Positions 28,957-36,755 of a stretch of 64,000 bases of DNA are shown here, in pieces (position 1 is the stretch's first letter; every line of letters begins with the position of its first letter). Source of the DNA: JAENVU01 sp963756815 (GTDB taxonomy: Bacteria > Actinomycetota > Acidimicrobiia > IMCC26256 > JAENVU01); contig CAVWPR010000008.1 of the NCBI GenBank assembly GCA_963756815.1, forward strand, positions 299,921 to 363,920, in the 5' to 3' direction. A program made the position numbers and the translations under genes. Below the pieces are notes generated by a model. The model was not told the DNA's origin. It did no database searches and worked only from the letters and a program-made list of their open reading frames with translations.

Positions 28957-28985
28957 TTGGCCAGCCCGATGATCCCGACTAAACT
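28957..28985 (+). promoter_or_regulatory. promoter of the TauE/SafE gene
   Basis: TTGGCC (28957-28962), a 17-nt spacer, then TAAACT (28980-28985). The predicted start lies near 28992, about 54 nt before GTG 29046. Confidence 0.5.
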
Positions 28986-28991
28986 GGTCGA
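28975..28991. promoter_or_regulatory. near-palindromic operator candidate for the Rrf2 regulator
   Basis: CCGACTAAACTGGTCGA has CGAC and GTCG arms around a 7-nt centre and covers the -10 of the exporter promoter. It fits the general form of the IscR type 1 box (YYGACT-RWWW-YAGTCRR, from memory) at 15 of 17 positions. Confidence 0.5.
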
Positions 28992-29045
28992 CTCGATCGC
29001 CAGAACGGGCTTCGGCCCGGACATGCACCATCCGCCTGGGGAGGC

Positions 29046-29966
29046 GTGCTCGTGGATTGGCTCCTGGTCCTCGGTGGTCTGGGTGTCGGCACCGTCGTCG
29101 GTCTGACCGGCATGGGCGGTGGCGCACTCATGACACCGATGTTGGTGATCTTCTTCGGCGTCGACCCGGTGACGGCCGTGTCGAGCGACCTCGTCGTGTC
29201 GCTCGTGATGAAGCCGTTCGGTGCGGGTGTGCACGCCAAGGAGGGCACGGTCAACTACTCGTTGGTCAAATGGCTGTGCCTGGGCTCCGTGCCGGCGGCG
29301 TTCGCGGGCGTGCTCGTCCTGAACGCGCTCGGCGGTGACGACCTCGCGAGCACCGTCAAGACCTACCTCGGCATCGCGCTGCTCATCGCGGCCGCCTCGA
29401 TGATCGTGCGCAACCAGCTGAACCGGCGACGCGGTCGTGTGGTGGGTGCCGACGGCGCGCAGCACACGCTCGTGGTGCGTCCGCTCCCGACCGTGCTGAT
29501 CGGGATCGGCGGTGGGCTGATCGTCGGCATGACGTCGGTCGGATCCGGATCGTTGATCATCGTGGCGTTGCTGCTGCTCTACCCGACGCTCTCGGCCGGC
29601 CAGCTCGTCGGGACCGACCTCGTGCAGGCGGTGCCCCTCGTCGCGGCCGCCACCCTCGGCCATCTGCTCTTCGGCGACGTGTCCTTCGCGATCGCTGGTG
29701 CGCTGATGGTCGGTGCGATCCCGGGCGTGCTGATCGGGGCACGGATCTCGTCGCGGGCACCGGACGCGATCATCCGACCGATCCTCGTGGTGGTGCTCTT
29801 CGCCTCGGGGGCGAAGCTCCTCGACGCCCCGAACGAGTGGATCCTCGGGTTCCTCGGCGTCGCGATCCTGGTGGGCGCGGCGCTCGGGCTGCGTGCCTGG
29901 ATACGGCGCCCGACCGGCGACGCTCGGAGCCGGGAGGTCGTGGCACCCGAGGCCAGCGCGGTCTGA
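29046..29966 (+). CDS. TauE/SafE family sulfite/anion exporter
   Basis: A 306-residue inner-membrane permease with about eight hydrophobic segments in two similar halves: VLGGLGVGTVVGLTGMGGGA in the first and LIGIGGGLIVGMTSVGSGS in the second, the repeated Gly-rich motif of the family. Members export sulfite, sulfonates or related anions. Its place opposite the Rrf2-cysQ-cysDNC block supports a role in sulfur oxyanion balance. GTG 29046 is used; GTG 29052 is an equally good alternative. The C-terminal tail is short and polar. Intact. Confidence 0.85.
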   Translation: MLVDWLLVLGGLGVGTVVGLTGMGGGALMTPMLVIFFGVDPVTAVSSDLVVSLVMKPFGAGVHAKEGTVNYSLVKWLCLGSVPAAFAGVLVLNALGGDDLASTVKTYLGIALLIAAASMIVRNQLNRRRGRVVGADGAQHTLVVRPLPTVLIGIGGGLIVGMTSVGSGSLIIVALLLLYPTLSAGQLVGTDLVQAVPLVAAATLGHLLFGDVSFAIAGALMVGAIPGVLIGARISSRAPDAIIRPILVVVLFASGAKLLDAPNEWILGFLGVAILVGAALGLRAWIRRPTGDARSREVVAPEASAV

Positions 29967-30006
29967 CGACTACCGCGCCGGCCGTCCGAGCGGGCAGAGT
30001 CTCGGC

Positions 30007-30816
30007 GTGACGATCCACTACGAACGCGACGACGAGCACATCGTGCTCATCACGATCGATCGGCCCGAGGCGCGCAACTCGGCCGACATGGACCACTTCA
30101 AGTGGCTGCGCGAGGCGTGGGAGCGGTTCGACGCCGACCCCGACGCGTGGGTGGCGATCATCACCGGTGTCGGCGACGCGTTCTTCACCGGTGCGGACCT
30201 GAAGACCTACGTCCCCGCGATCACCGCGCTCGGGAAGCGGATCCAGGCGGAGGGCCTCACCGAGATCGACGGGTACCGCCTCGACGACGGGACCCGCGCG
30301 GTGTTGCGCGGCGCGAAGATCTGGAAGCCGATCATCGCGGCGGTGAACGGCTACTGCACGGCCGGCGGCATGGAGATGCTCGGCGGCGTCGACATCCGCG
30401 TCGCGTGTCCCGAGGCGCAGTTCGCGGTGATGGAACCGAAGCGTGGCCTCTTCGCTGGCGGTGGGACCACCGTGCGACTGCCCCGCCAGATCCCGTTCCC
30501 GCAGGCGATGGAGCTCCTGCTCTGCGCCGACCTCGTGCACGCCGACCGGGCGTACGAGATGGGACTGCTCAACCGGATCGTGCCACGCGACGAGCTGCTC
30601 GACGCCGCCTACGACTACGCCCGGCGCATCACCGCCAACGCGCCGCTCGCCGTGCAGGCGACGAAGCAGTCGGTCTGGGAGGGCCTCGGCATGAGCCTGC
30701 GCGACGCGTACCGCAACGAGGCGCAGCTCTCGTCCGCGATCTTCGCGACCGAGGACGCCAGGGAGGGTCCGGCGGCCTTCGCCGAGAAGCGCCCACCCCG
30801 GTGGCAGGGCAAGTGA
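30007..30816 (+). CDS. enoyl-CoA hydratase/isomerase family protein
   Basis: A 269-residue crotonase-fold protein. Seen: ITIDRPEARNSADMDHF, FFTGADLK (first oxyanion-hole strand), VNGYCTAGGMEMLGGVDIR (second oxyanion-hole Gly), AVMEPKRGLFAGGGTT and RLPRQIPFPQAME. Glu in MEPKRG lies near the position of the usual first catalytic acid; the second Glu is not obvious, so hydratase versus isomerase activity is open. GTG 30007 is preferred to longer frames because CAGAGT stands 6 nt before it. It is the first gene of an overlapping trio with the thiolase-like and P450 genes. Lipid, sterol or acyl-CoA catabolism is inferred. Confidence 0.88.
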   Translation: MTIHYERDDEHIVLITIDRPEARNSADMDHFKWLREAWERFDADPDAWVAIITGVGDAFFTGADLKTYVPAITALGKRIQAEGLTEIDGYRLDDGTRAVLRGAKIWKPIIAAVNGYCTAGGMEMLGGVDIRVACPEAQFAVMEPKRGLFAGGGTTVRLPRQIPFPQAMELLLCADLVHADRAYEMGLLNRIVPRDELLDAAYDYARRITANAPLAVQATKQSVWEGLGMSLRDAYRNEAQLSSAIFATEDAREGPAAFAEKRPPRWQGK

Positions 30817-32306
30817 GCGAGGCGGTCGACCCGCGCACGCCGTGCATCGTCGGCGTCGGGTCACGGACCTGGCATCCGGCCGACACCGGCGAAGCGGGCG
30901 CGCCCGAGCCGCTCGTGATGTGGGACGAGGTCACACGCGCCGCCGCCGACGACAGCCGCGCCGCGGTGCTCGACCGGCTCGACGCCGTCGACATCGTCTA
31001 CTGCCAGACCTGGCAGTACGACGATCCGGTCGACCGTCTCTGCGGGCGACTCGGCGTGTCGCCCCGCCGGCGGCACTACTCGGGGATCGGTGGCACGACG
31101 CCGCAGGTGCTCGTGCAGGAGCAGGCGGCGCGCATCGCACGCGGTGAGCTCGACGTCGCGCTCGTCGTCGGTGCCGAGGCGCTCGACACGCAGCGCCGGG
31201 TCAAGCAGCGGGGCGAGCGGTATCCGTACTCGTTCAAGCCGGACACACGTCCGGAGTTCCCGTGGGAGGCGCCCTTCCACCCGGCCGAGGTCGCACACGA
31301 CGTGTTCCAGGCGTGGCTCACGTTCGCGCTGTTCGACAACGCGCGACGGGGCGCCCGCCGTGCGGGCATCGACGACTACCGGCGCGCGCTGGGGGAGCAG
31401 TGGCACCGCTTCACGCAGGTCGCGGCGGCGAATCCCGAGGCGTGGTTCCCGATCGAGCGCAGCGCGTCCGAGATCACCACGCCGACGCCGCAGAACCGGC
31501 TCGTTGCCTCGCCGTACACGAAGTACATGATCTCGATCATGGACGTCGACATGGCGGCGGCCGTGTTCCTCACGTCGGAGGCGGCGGCCGACGCGCTCGG
31601 CGTGTCGCGTGACCGTCGCGTGTACGTGCGCGGCTGGCAGTATGCGACCGACCCGGTCTACGTGGCCGAGCACCCGGATCTCGCGTCGTCGCCGGCCATG
31701 CGCGTCGCCGCCGGCCGCGCGCTCGAGCTCGCCCGGGTCGCGATCGACGACGTCGCGCACCTCGACCTCTACTCGTGCTTCGGCTCGTCGGTGAACTTCA
31801 TGCGGGACGCGCTCGGCATCCGGCCGGACGACGGACGTCCGCTCACCGTCACCGGCGGACTGCCGTACCACGGCGGCGCCGGCAGCGACTACCTCACGCA
31901 CGCGATCGCGCAGATGGTGCGCGTCCTGCGGGCCGACCCGGGGACGTACGGGCTCGTCACCGGCGTGGGCATGCACATGACCAAGCACGTCGCCGGCGTG
32001 TACTCCACGATCCCCGGTGCCGTGACCGTGCCCGAGCCCGCGCCCGCGCCCGGGACGGTCCCGATCGTCGACCGGGCCGACGGGCCGGCGACGGTGGCCA
32101 CCCACACGGTCGTGCACGGCCGGGACGGGGCTCCGGAGTGGGGCCTGGCGATCTGCGACCTGCCCGACGGGCGCGGCGCACGGTGCTACGCACGCATCGA
32201 GGATCCCGATCTGCTCGTGGACGCCATGAGCGTGGAGTGGACGGGCCGCGCGGTCACCCTGGCGTCGCACCCGTCGCGCGAAGGTGCCAATCTGGTGATC
32301 GCATGA
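30813..32306 (+). CDS. thiolase-like protein with C-terminal extra domain (TLP1 type)
   Basis: A 497-residue thiolase-superfamily protein that resembles mycobacterial TLP1. The region that carries the nucleophilic Cys in true thiolases reads GIGGTTPQVLVQEQA with no Cys. The C-terminal catalytic loop reads GVGMHMTKH in place of a CxG motif. LDLYSCFGSSVNF and GGLPYHGGAGSDY are typical of this subgroup. The last 90 residues (PEWGLAICDL to the end) form the extra OB-like domain. Classical thiolysis is therefore unlikely. GTG 30813 overlaps the enoyl-CoA hydratase stop (GTGA), and its own stop overlaps the P450 start (ATGA). Confidence 0.85.
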   Translation: MSEAVDPRTPCIVGVGSRTWHPADTGEAGAPEPLVMWDEVTRAAADDSRAAVLDRLDAVDIVYCQTWQYDDPVDRLCGRLGVSPRRRHYSGIGGTTPQVLVQEQAARIARGELDVALVVGAEALDTQRRVKQRGERYPYSFKPDTRPEFPWEAPFHPAEVAHDVFQAWLTFALFDNARRGARRAGIDDYRRALGEQWHRFTQVAAANPEAWFPIERSASEITTPTPQNRLVASPYTKYMISIMDVDMAAAVFLTSEAAADALGVSRDRRVYVRGWQYATDPVYVAEHPDLASSPAMRVAAGRALELARVAIDDVAHLDLYSCFGSSVNFMRDALGIRPDDGRPLTVTGGLPYHGGAGSDYLTHAIAQMVRVLRADPGTYGLVTGVGMHMTKHVAGVYSTIPGAVTVPEPAPAPGTVPIVDRADGPATVATHTVVHGRDGAPEWGLAICDLPDGRGARCYARIEDPDLLVDAMSVEWTGRAVTLASHPSREGANLVIA

Positions 32307-33490
32307 GTGACGAGCTCGAATTCGACCCGTACTCCGACGTCTTCTTCAACGACCCGTACGACGTGTACCGGCGGCTGCGGGACGAGGCTCCGGTGTACCG
32401 CAACGACCACTACGGGTTCTCCGCCCTGTCCCGCTACGACGACGTCGTCGCCGCCCACCGCGACTGGCGCACGTTCACGAGCACGCAGGGCATCACGATC
32501 GACATGCTCACCGAGCCGGGCAGCTCGGAGCTCCTGAAGGCGGCGACGGGTTCGATCATCTTCATGGATCCGCCCGACCACGACCGCATGCGCAACCTGG
32601 TGAGTCGGGTGTTCACGCCGAAGGCGGTCGCGGATCTCGAGCCGATGATCCGCACGCTCGTCCGGAAGTACCTGGACCCGCTCGACGGCGACGAGCTCGA
32701 CCTCGTCGCCGACTTCTCCGCGCCGTTCCCGGTCGAGGTCATCTCGGTGATCCTCGGGGTGCCCGAGGCCGATCGACAGCAGATCCGGCACTGGACCGAC
32801 ACGATGCTCACGCGCGAGCCGGGCAACCCGAAGCCGACCGACGCCGGCCTCGAGGCCGCGCTCAACATCGGGATCTACATCCACGGGCTGGCCCAGGAGA
32901 AGCGACGCGAGCCGGCCGACGACATGCTCTCCGGCCTCATCGGGACCGGGCTCACCGACGACGAGGTCGCCGGATTCGCCCTGCTGCTCGCGGGCGCGGG
33001 CAGCGAGACGGTCACGAAGCTGATCGGCAACGGCGTCGTGCTCTTCGGTCGCCACCCCGACCAGTGGCGGAAGGTCATCGCCGACCGCTCCCTGCTGGTC
33101 CCGGCCACCGAGGAGATCCTCCGCTACTGGGCACCCTCGCAGTACCAAGGGCGCTGGAGCACGGCGGCCACCGAGTGGCACGGCGTCACGATCCCGGCGA
33201 ACGAGCCCGTGCTGCTCATCACCGGCGCCGCCAACCGCGACGAGCGCGCCTACGACGATCCCGACCGCTTCGACGTCGAGCGCCCGCTCAAGCTCAACGT
33301 CGGGTTCGGCCACGGCATCCACACCTGCCTCGGTGCCGCGCTGGCGCGGCTCGAGTCCCGGATCGCCTTCGACGAGATCGCGGACCGCTGGCCCGAGTAC
33401 GCGGTCGACGAGTCCCGGTGCAAGCGGGTGAGCATGAGCAACGTCGCCGGTTACAGCAATGTCCCGGTGCGCGTCCCCGCGCCTGCCTGA
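32303..33490 (+). CDS. cytochrome P450
   Basis: A 395-residue soluble bacterial P450. The heme loop is FGHGIHTCLG with axial Cys342. The K-helix ExxR is EILR (Glu271-Arg274). The I-helix reads AGAGSET (230-236), with Ser-Glu where Asp/Glu-Thr-Thr is commoner. MDPPDHDRMRNLVSRVF is the typical C-helix region. Related actinobacterial P450s hydroxylate steroids, terpenes or alkyl chains. It needs an external ferredoxin and reductase, not seen nearby. Start ATG 32303 overlaps the previous stop, so it is translationally coupled to the TLP1-like protein. Acts in the cytoplasm. Confidence 0.93.
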   Translation: MSDELEFDPYSDVFFNDPYDVYRRLRDEAPVYRNDHYGFSALSRYDDVVAAHRDWRTFTSTQGITIDMLTEPGSSELLKAATGSIIFMDPPDHDRMRNLVSRVFTPKAVADLEPMIRTLVRKYLDPLDGDELDLVADFSAPFPVEVISVILGVPEADRQQIRHWTDTMLTREPGNPKPTDAGLEAALNIGIYIHGLAQEKRREPADDMLSGLIGTGLTDDEVAGFALLLAGAGSETVTKLIGNGVVLFGRHPDQWRKVIADRSLLVPATEEILRYWAPSQYQGRWSTAATEWHGVTIPANEPVLLITGAANRDERAYDDPDRFDVERPLKLNVGFGHGIHTCLGAALARLESRIAFDEIADRWPEYAVDESRCKRVSMSNVAGYSNVPVRVPAPA

Positions 33491-33565
33491 GCACAGCAGC
33501 TCGCAGCGGTGCGTTGCGTCGGACCGTGAAGCGCTCGAGAAGGTCCGGCAGTCCGGCGTCGCGCT

Positions 33566-34687
33566 TCAGTCGACGCGCGTCGACTGACCGTCGACCTCCG
33601 ACACGGCTTCGAGCCGGGCCTCGGCGTCGTCGGCCAGTGCCGCGCGGAGAGCTTCGCGGCCCGCTTCGTCCTCGACCAACCGGGCCGCGAAGCGTTCCCG
33701 GGCTTGCTCGTCTCGGGCGAGTCTCGCTTCGAGCTGCTGGCCCGTGATCTCCGCGATCGACTTCGTCGTCGTGGTCCAGCCGTCAACGCTGTGGGCGTCG
33801 CCGGGACCACCGCGCAGCGGTACGGCCGGCGCATCGTCGGGGAAGTAGTCCCAGGCGCCGTAGAAGTCCTTGCGGGTCCAACCGACGCTGTTCGAGGCCT
33901 CGAGCGGACCTGCGGCCCTGTGGGGACCGACGAAGACCTGCCCCACCGCCACACCGGTCCCGGCGCCCATGAGGCCGGGCGGCGGCCGGTCGAAGTACGT
34001 GCGCCAGTACCGTTCCGAGAAGAACAGTGCGCAGTAGTCGAGCCGGACGTACTCGTCGACGAAGAAGTAGCCGCGGTCCCACAGGTGGGGCCAGAGGCCC
34101 AACACACACTCGTGCAGGCTCGCCTGATAATCGACGTCGACGAACGCTGCGACGATGCGCTCCGTGTGCGCGCCCATGGTGTCGGAGAACCAACCCTTGC
34201 GGAACACGCAGCGGTCGATCGCGCCGTGCGCGGCGACGTTGGCTCGGACCTCCTCGAGTGCGCCGTGAAACGCACCCTCTCCGAGCCCGCTCGCCCAGCG
34301 GTCACCGCTCGCCGCCTCCGGCAGGCCTTCGAAGCTGTCGTACACGATCAGATCTCGACCGACGATGTCAGCGACGAGCGAGAGATTCGCGGTCGTGCCA
34401 CCCTTCCAGCACCCGGCCTCGACGATGACTCCCTCGACATCCGGCGAGACCTCCAGGATCCGCGCCGCCATCGCCAGATGCGCTCGATACGACGAGCCCG
34501 TCCTCACCGCGCGAGTGGTCCGCCGCATGCGCACGGCCAATCCGATCTTGCGCCGCCACGTCATGCCGTAGCTCTTCTGGATCCGGGGGTTGTGGAGCAG
34601 GAACACGGCCACGATCGGCACCGATGCCGCATCGAAGGCTCGCCGGAGCCACAACTCCAACCGTCGCTCGAATGGACGATTCCGCAC
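33566..34687 (-). CDS. TylF/MycF-type macrocin O-methyltransferase family protein
   Basis: A 373-residue protein whose central part matches the TylF family (PF05711): IVEAGCWKGGTTANLSLVAD (SAM motif), YDSFEGLPEA, KGWFSDTM, AAFVDVDYQASLHECVLGLWP and YFFVDEYV. A charged C-terminal extension of about 70 residues (QLEARLARDEQARERFAA) looks helical or coiled. Some family members methylate sugars in macrolides, others act on glycans. No polyketide genes are near, so a cell-envelope glycan substrate is more likely. GTG 34687 with GGAG 4 nt upstream is the start. It follows an SGNH hydrolase on the same strand. Intact. Confidence 0.85.
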   Translation of the reverse strand: MRNRPFERRLELWLRRAFDAASVPIVAVFLLHNPRIQKSYGMTWRRKIGLAVRMRRTTRAVRTGSSYRAHLAMAARILEVSPDVEGVIVEAGCWKGGTTANLSLVADIVGRDLIVYDSFEGLPEAASGDRWASGLGEGAFHGALEEVRANVAAHGAIDRCVFRKGWFSDTMGAHTERIVAAFVDVDYQASLHECVLGLWPHLWDRGYFFVDEYVRLDYCALFFSERYWRTYFDRPPPGLMGAGTGVAVGQVFVGPHRAAGPLEASNSVGWTRKDFYGAWDYFPDDAPAVPLRGGPGDAHSVDGWTTTTKSIAEITGQQLEARLARDEQARERFAARLVEDEAGREALRAALADDAEARLEAVSEVDGQSTRVD

Positions 34688-34740
34688 TTCGCTCCAGGTG
34701 CTGTCGGGGTGACGGCGTGAACCGACCAGGTACCGCGACT

Positions 34741-35445
34741 TTAGTTTGGGTGCCGGCGCGGGACGGCCGGCGCCTGGCGCGAGGCGGAGCCGGTCGGGCG
34801 CTCCGTGGGGTCTCCGCAGTCACATCGCTCGACGGCGGCCGCGATCGCTCGGGCGCGAGCATCCGTGCCGGCCGCAGTCGTGTGAATTCCGTCGTCCTGG
34901 AGCATTCCCGGTCGGTCTGCGATTTCGGCGTAGTCGACCACCTCGTGCGCCCACGCGTACATCGCCGCATTCAGGGCACGGGCGACGTCGTTCGAGTAGT
35001 CGGGATCGGCGACGTTCTCGCGAAGCGTGATCCCCACGAGGCACGCCCCGCTGAAGGCCTCGACGATCTCGCGCATGGCATCGAGCGCGTTGGCGAGCGA
35101 GCGCCCGAACCAGGCGTCGTTGGTCCCGGCGGCGATGACGACGACGTGCGGATCCGTCGTGGCGATGAAGGCAGCTGCGCTCGGCAACAGTGAGACGTCG
35201 ACGCCGTCCGAGAACCTGCCCCGGTTGTAGCCCTCGCCGTTCCAGGCGGCGATGAGGAGCGCGTACCTCGGTGCGAGCAGCTCGTACAGGAGCGTCCAGC
35301 CGGCGAGGGTCAGTGAGTCGCCGAGCACGACGACGCGCGGTCCGTGGCCCGTGTAGCTGAAGGCCATCCCCCCGGCGCCCGGTCGCTCCGGAATCGACAC
35401 GGACGTTGACGGGCCGGCGTCGGGCCCGGTTGCACCGCTTGCCAT
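34741..35445 (-). CDS. SGNH/GDSL-type hydrolase
   Basis: A 234-residue serine esterase fold. Block I is VVVLGDSLTLAGW (catalytic Ser), block III AAGTNDAW, and block V DGIHTTAAG (Asp and His). No signal peptide is visible at the start; the first 35 residues are Gly/Pro/Ser-rich. Such enzymes often de-acetylate or acylate surface polysaccharides. A paralog with the same GTNDAW and RPGML segments is cut by the window end (63495-64000). ATG 35445 lies 8 nt after TAGAAC, a weak -10. The stop is 54 bp before the TylF-like gene, so co-transcription is likely. Confidence 0.85.
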   Translation of the reverse strand: MASGATGPDAGPSTSVSIPERPGAGGMAFSYTGHGPRVVVLGDSLTLAGWTLLYELLAPRYALLIAAWNGEGYNRGRFSDGVDVSLLPSAAAFIATTDPHVVVIAAGTNDAWFGRSLANALDAMREIVEAFSGACLVGITLRENVADPDYSNDVARALNAAMYAWAHEVVDYAEIADRPGMLQDDGIHTTAAGTDARARAIAAAVERCDCGDPTERPTGSASRQAPAVPRRHPN

Positions 35446-35513
35446 GCGACGAGGTTCTAGTCCACCTCCAGGATCACACGTGACGGACAGCACGGCTCTC
35501 GCCGCGCCCTGCG

Positions 35514-36662
35514 TCAGCCCCTGGGCAGGCCCAGGATGCGCTGGGCGACGATGTTCTTGTTCACCTGCGTCGTGCCGCCGGCGATCGTGAGCGCGCGCAT
35601 GTAGACGCGGTCGCGGCCCCAGGCTCCGGTGTTCGCGTCGGCGCCGAGGACGTCGCCCGCCACCTCGCCGACGTGCTGCTCGGCCTCGCTCCACACCAGC
35701 TTGGCGATGGATCCCTCGGGACCCATCGGCCGGCCGTGCAGCACGCCGGAGATCGCCCGGTCGGACACGAGCTTCAGGAGCTCACCCTCGAGGTACAGCG
35801 ACGCGAGCGCCTGACGCTTCACCGGATCCTCGAGCGCCCCGACCTCGGACGCGTCGGCCACGAGCCGCTGGATCTTGCCGCGCAGCCCGAGGTGCAGATT
35901 GGCCACGCCGCCGCGCTCGTACGAGAGCGTCGTCATCGCGACGCGCCAGCCGTCGTGCAACGGACCGAGCAACGCGTCGGCCGGCACCCGGACGTCGGTG
36001 AAGAAGATCTCGTTGAACTCGTGCTCGCCGGTGATCGTGATCAGCGGGCGGACCTCGACGCCCGGCAGCGTCATGTCGACGAGCAGGCACGAGATGCCGC
36101 GGTGCTTCGGCGCCTCGGGATCGGTGCGCACCAGCAGCTCGCACCAGTTCGCGAGGTGCCCGAGCGTGTTCCACGTCTTCTGTCCGTTGACGACGAAGTG
36201 GTCGCCCTCGAGGACGGCCCGGCACTGGAGCGACGCGAGGTCCGACCCGGCGTCGGGCTCGGAGAAGCCCTGGCACCAGATGTCGTCACCGCGCAACATG
36301 CGGGGGAGGAACCGCTCCTTCTGCTCGTCGGTCCCGAACTCGATGATGGCGGGGGCGATGTTGGACAGGCCGATCACGTTCAGCGTCCCGGGCGCCCCCG
36401 AGCGGTGCATCTCCTCGGCGAAGACCACCTGCTCCATGATCCCGGCGCCGCGTCCCCCGTACTCCTCCGGCCACGAGATCGCCGCGAGGCGCGCCTCGGC
36501 GAGCCGGCGGTTCCACGACCGCATCGCGGCGAGGCGGTCCGCGTCCATCTCCATCGAGAAGCCGAGGCCCTCGGCGCGCAGCTCGTCGGTGTAGTGCTCG
36601 TCGAGCCACGCCCGGAACTCCGTCCGGAACTCCTCGGCCTCGGGCGGGTACGTGAAGTCCAT
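35514..36662 (-). CDS. acyl-CoA dehydrogenase family protein
   Basis: A 382-residue flavoprotein. Seen: VFAEEMHRSGAPG, the signature GFSEPDAGSDLASLQ, VNGQKTWNTLGHLAN, DVRVPADALLG, and a C-terminal RALTIAGGTTQVNKNIVAQ where FAD is bound. The place of the usual catalytic Glu reads IAGGTTQ, as in many actinobacterial FadE subgroup proteins, so the base may lie elsewhere or in a partner. It introduces an alpha,beta double bond into an acyl-CoA. It is divergent from an acyl-CoA synthetase across 93 bp; the two may share regulation and substrate. Intact and of normal length. Confidence 0.93.
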   Translation of the reverse strand: MDFTYPPEAEEFRTEFRAWLDEHYTDELRAEGLGFSMEMDADRLAAMRSWNRRLAEARLAAISWPEEYGGRGAGIMEQVVFAEEMHRSGAPGTLNVIGLSNIAPAIIEFGTDEQKERFLPRMLRGDDIWCQGFSEPDAGSDLASLQCRAVLEGDHFVVNGQKTWNTLGHLANWCELLVRTDPEAPKHRGISCLLVDMTLPGVEVRPLITITGEHEFNEIFFTDVRVPADALLGPLHDGWRVAMTTLSYERGGVANLHLGLRGKIQRLVADASEVGALEDPVKRQALASLYLEGELLKLVSDRAISGVLHGRPMGPEGSIAKLVWSEAEQHVGEVAGDVLGADANTGAWGRDRVYMRALTIAGGTTQVNKNIVAQRILGLPRG

Positions 36663-36755
36663 GGCGGTCTGCTACCACAACCGGCCAGGACCGCGACGGC
36701 CTGCGCTCGTCGGCGTCGGATGCCGACGAGCGGCGGCACCGGGCAAGATGCCCCG

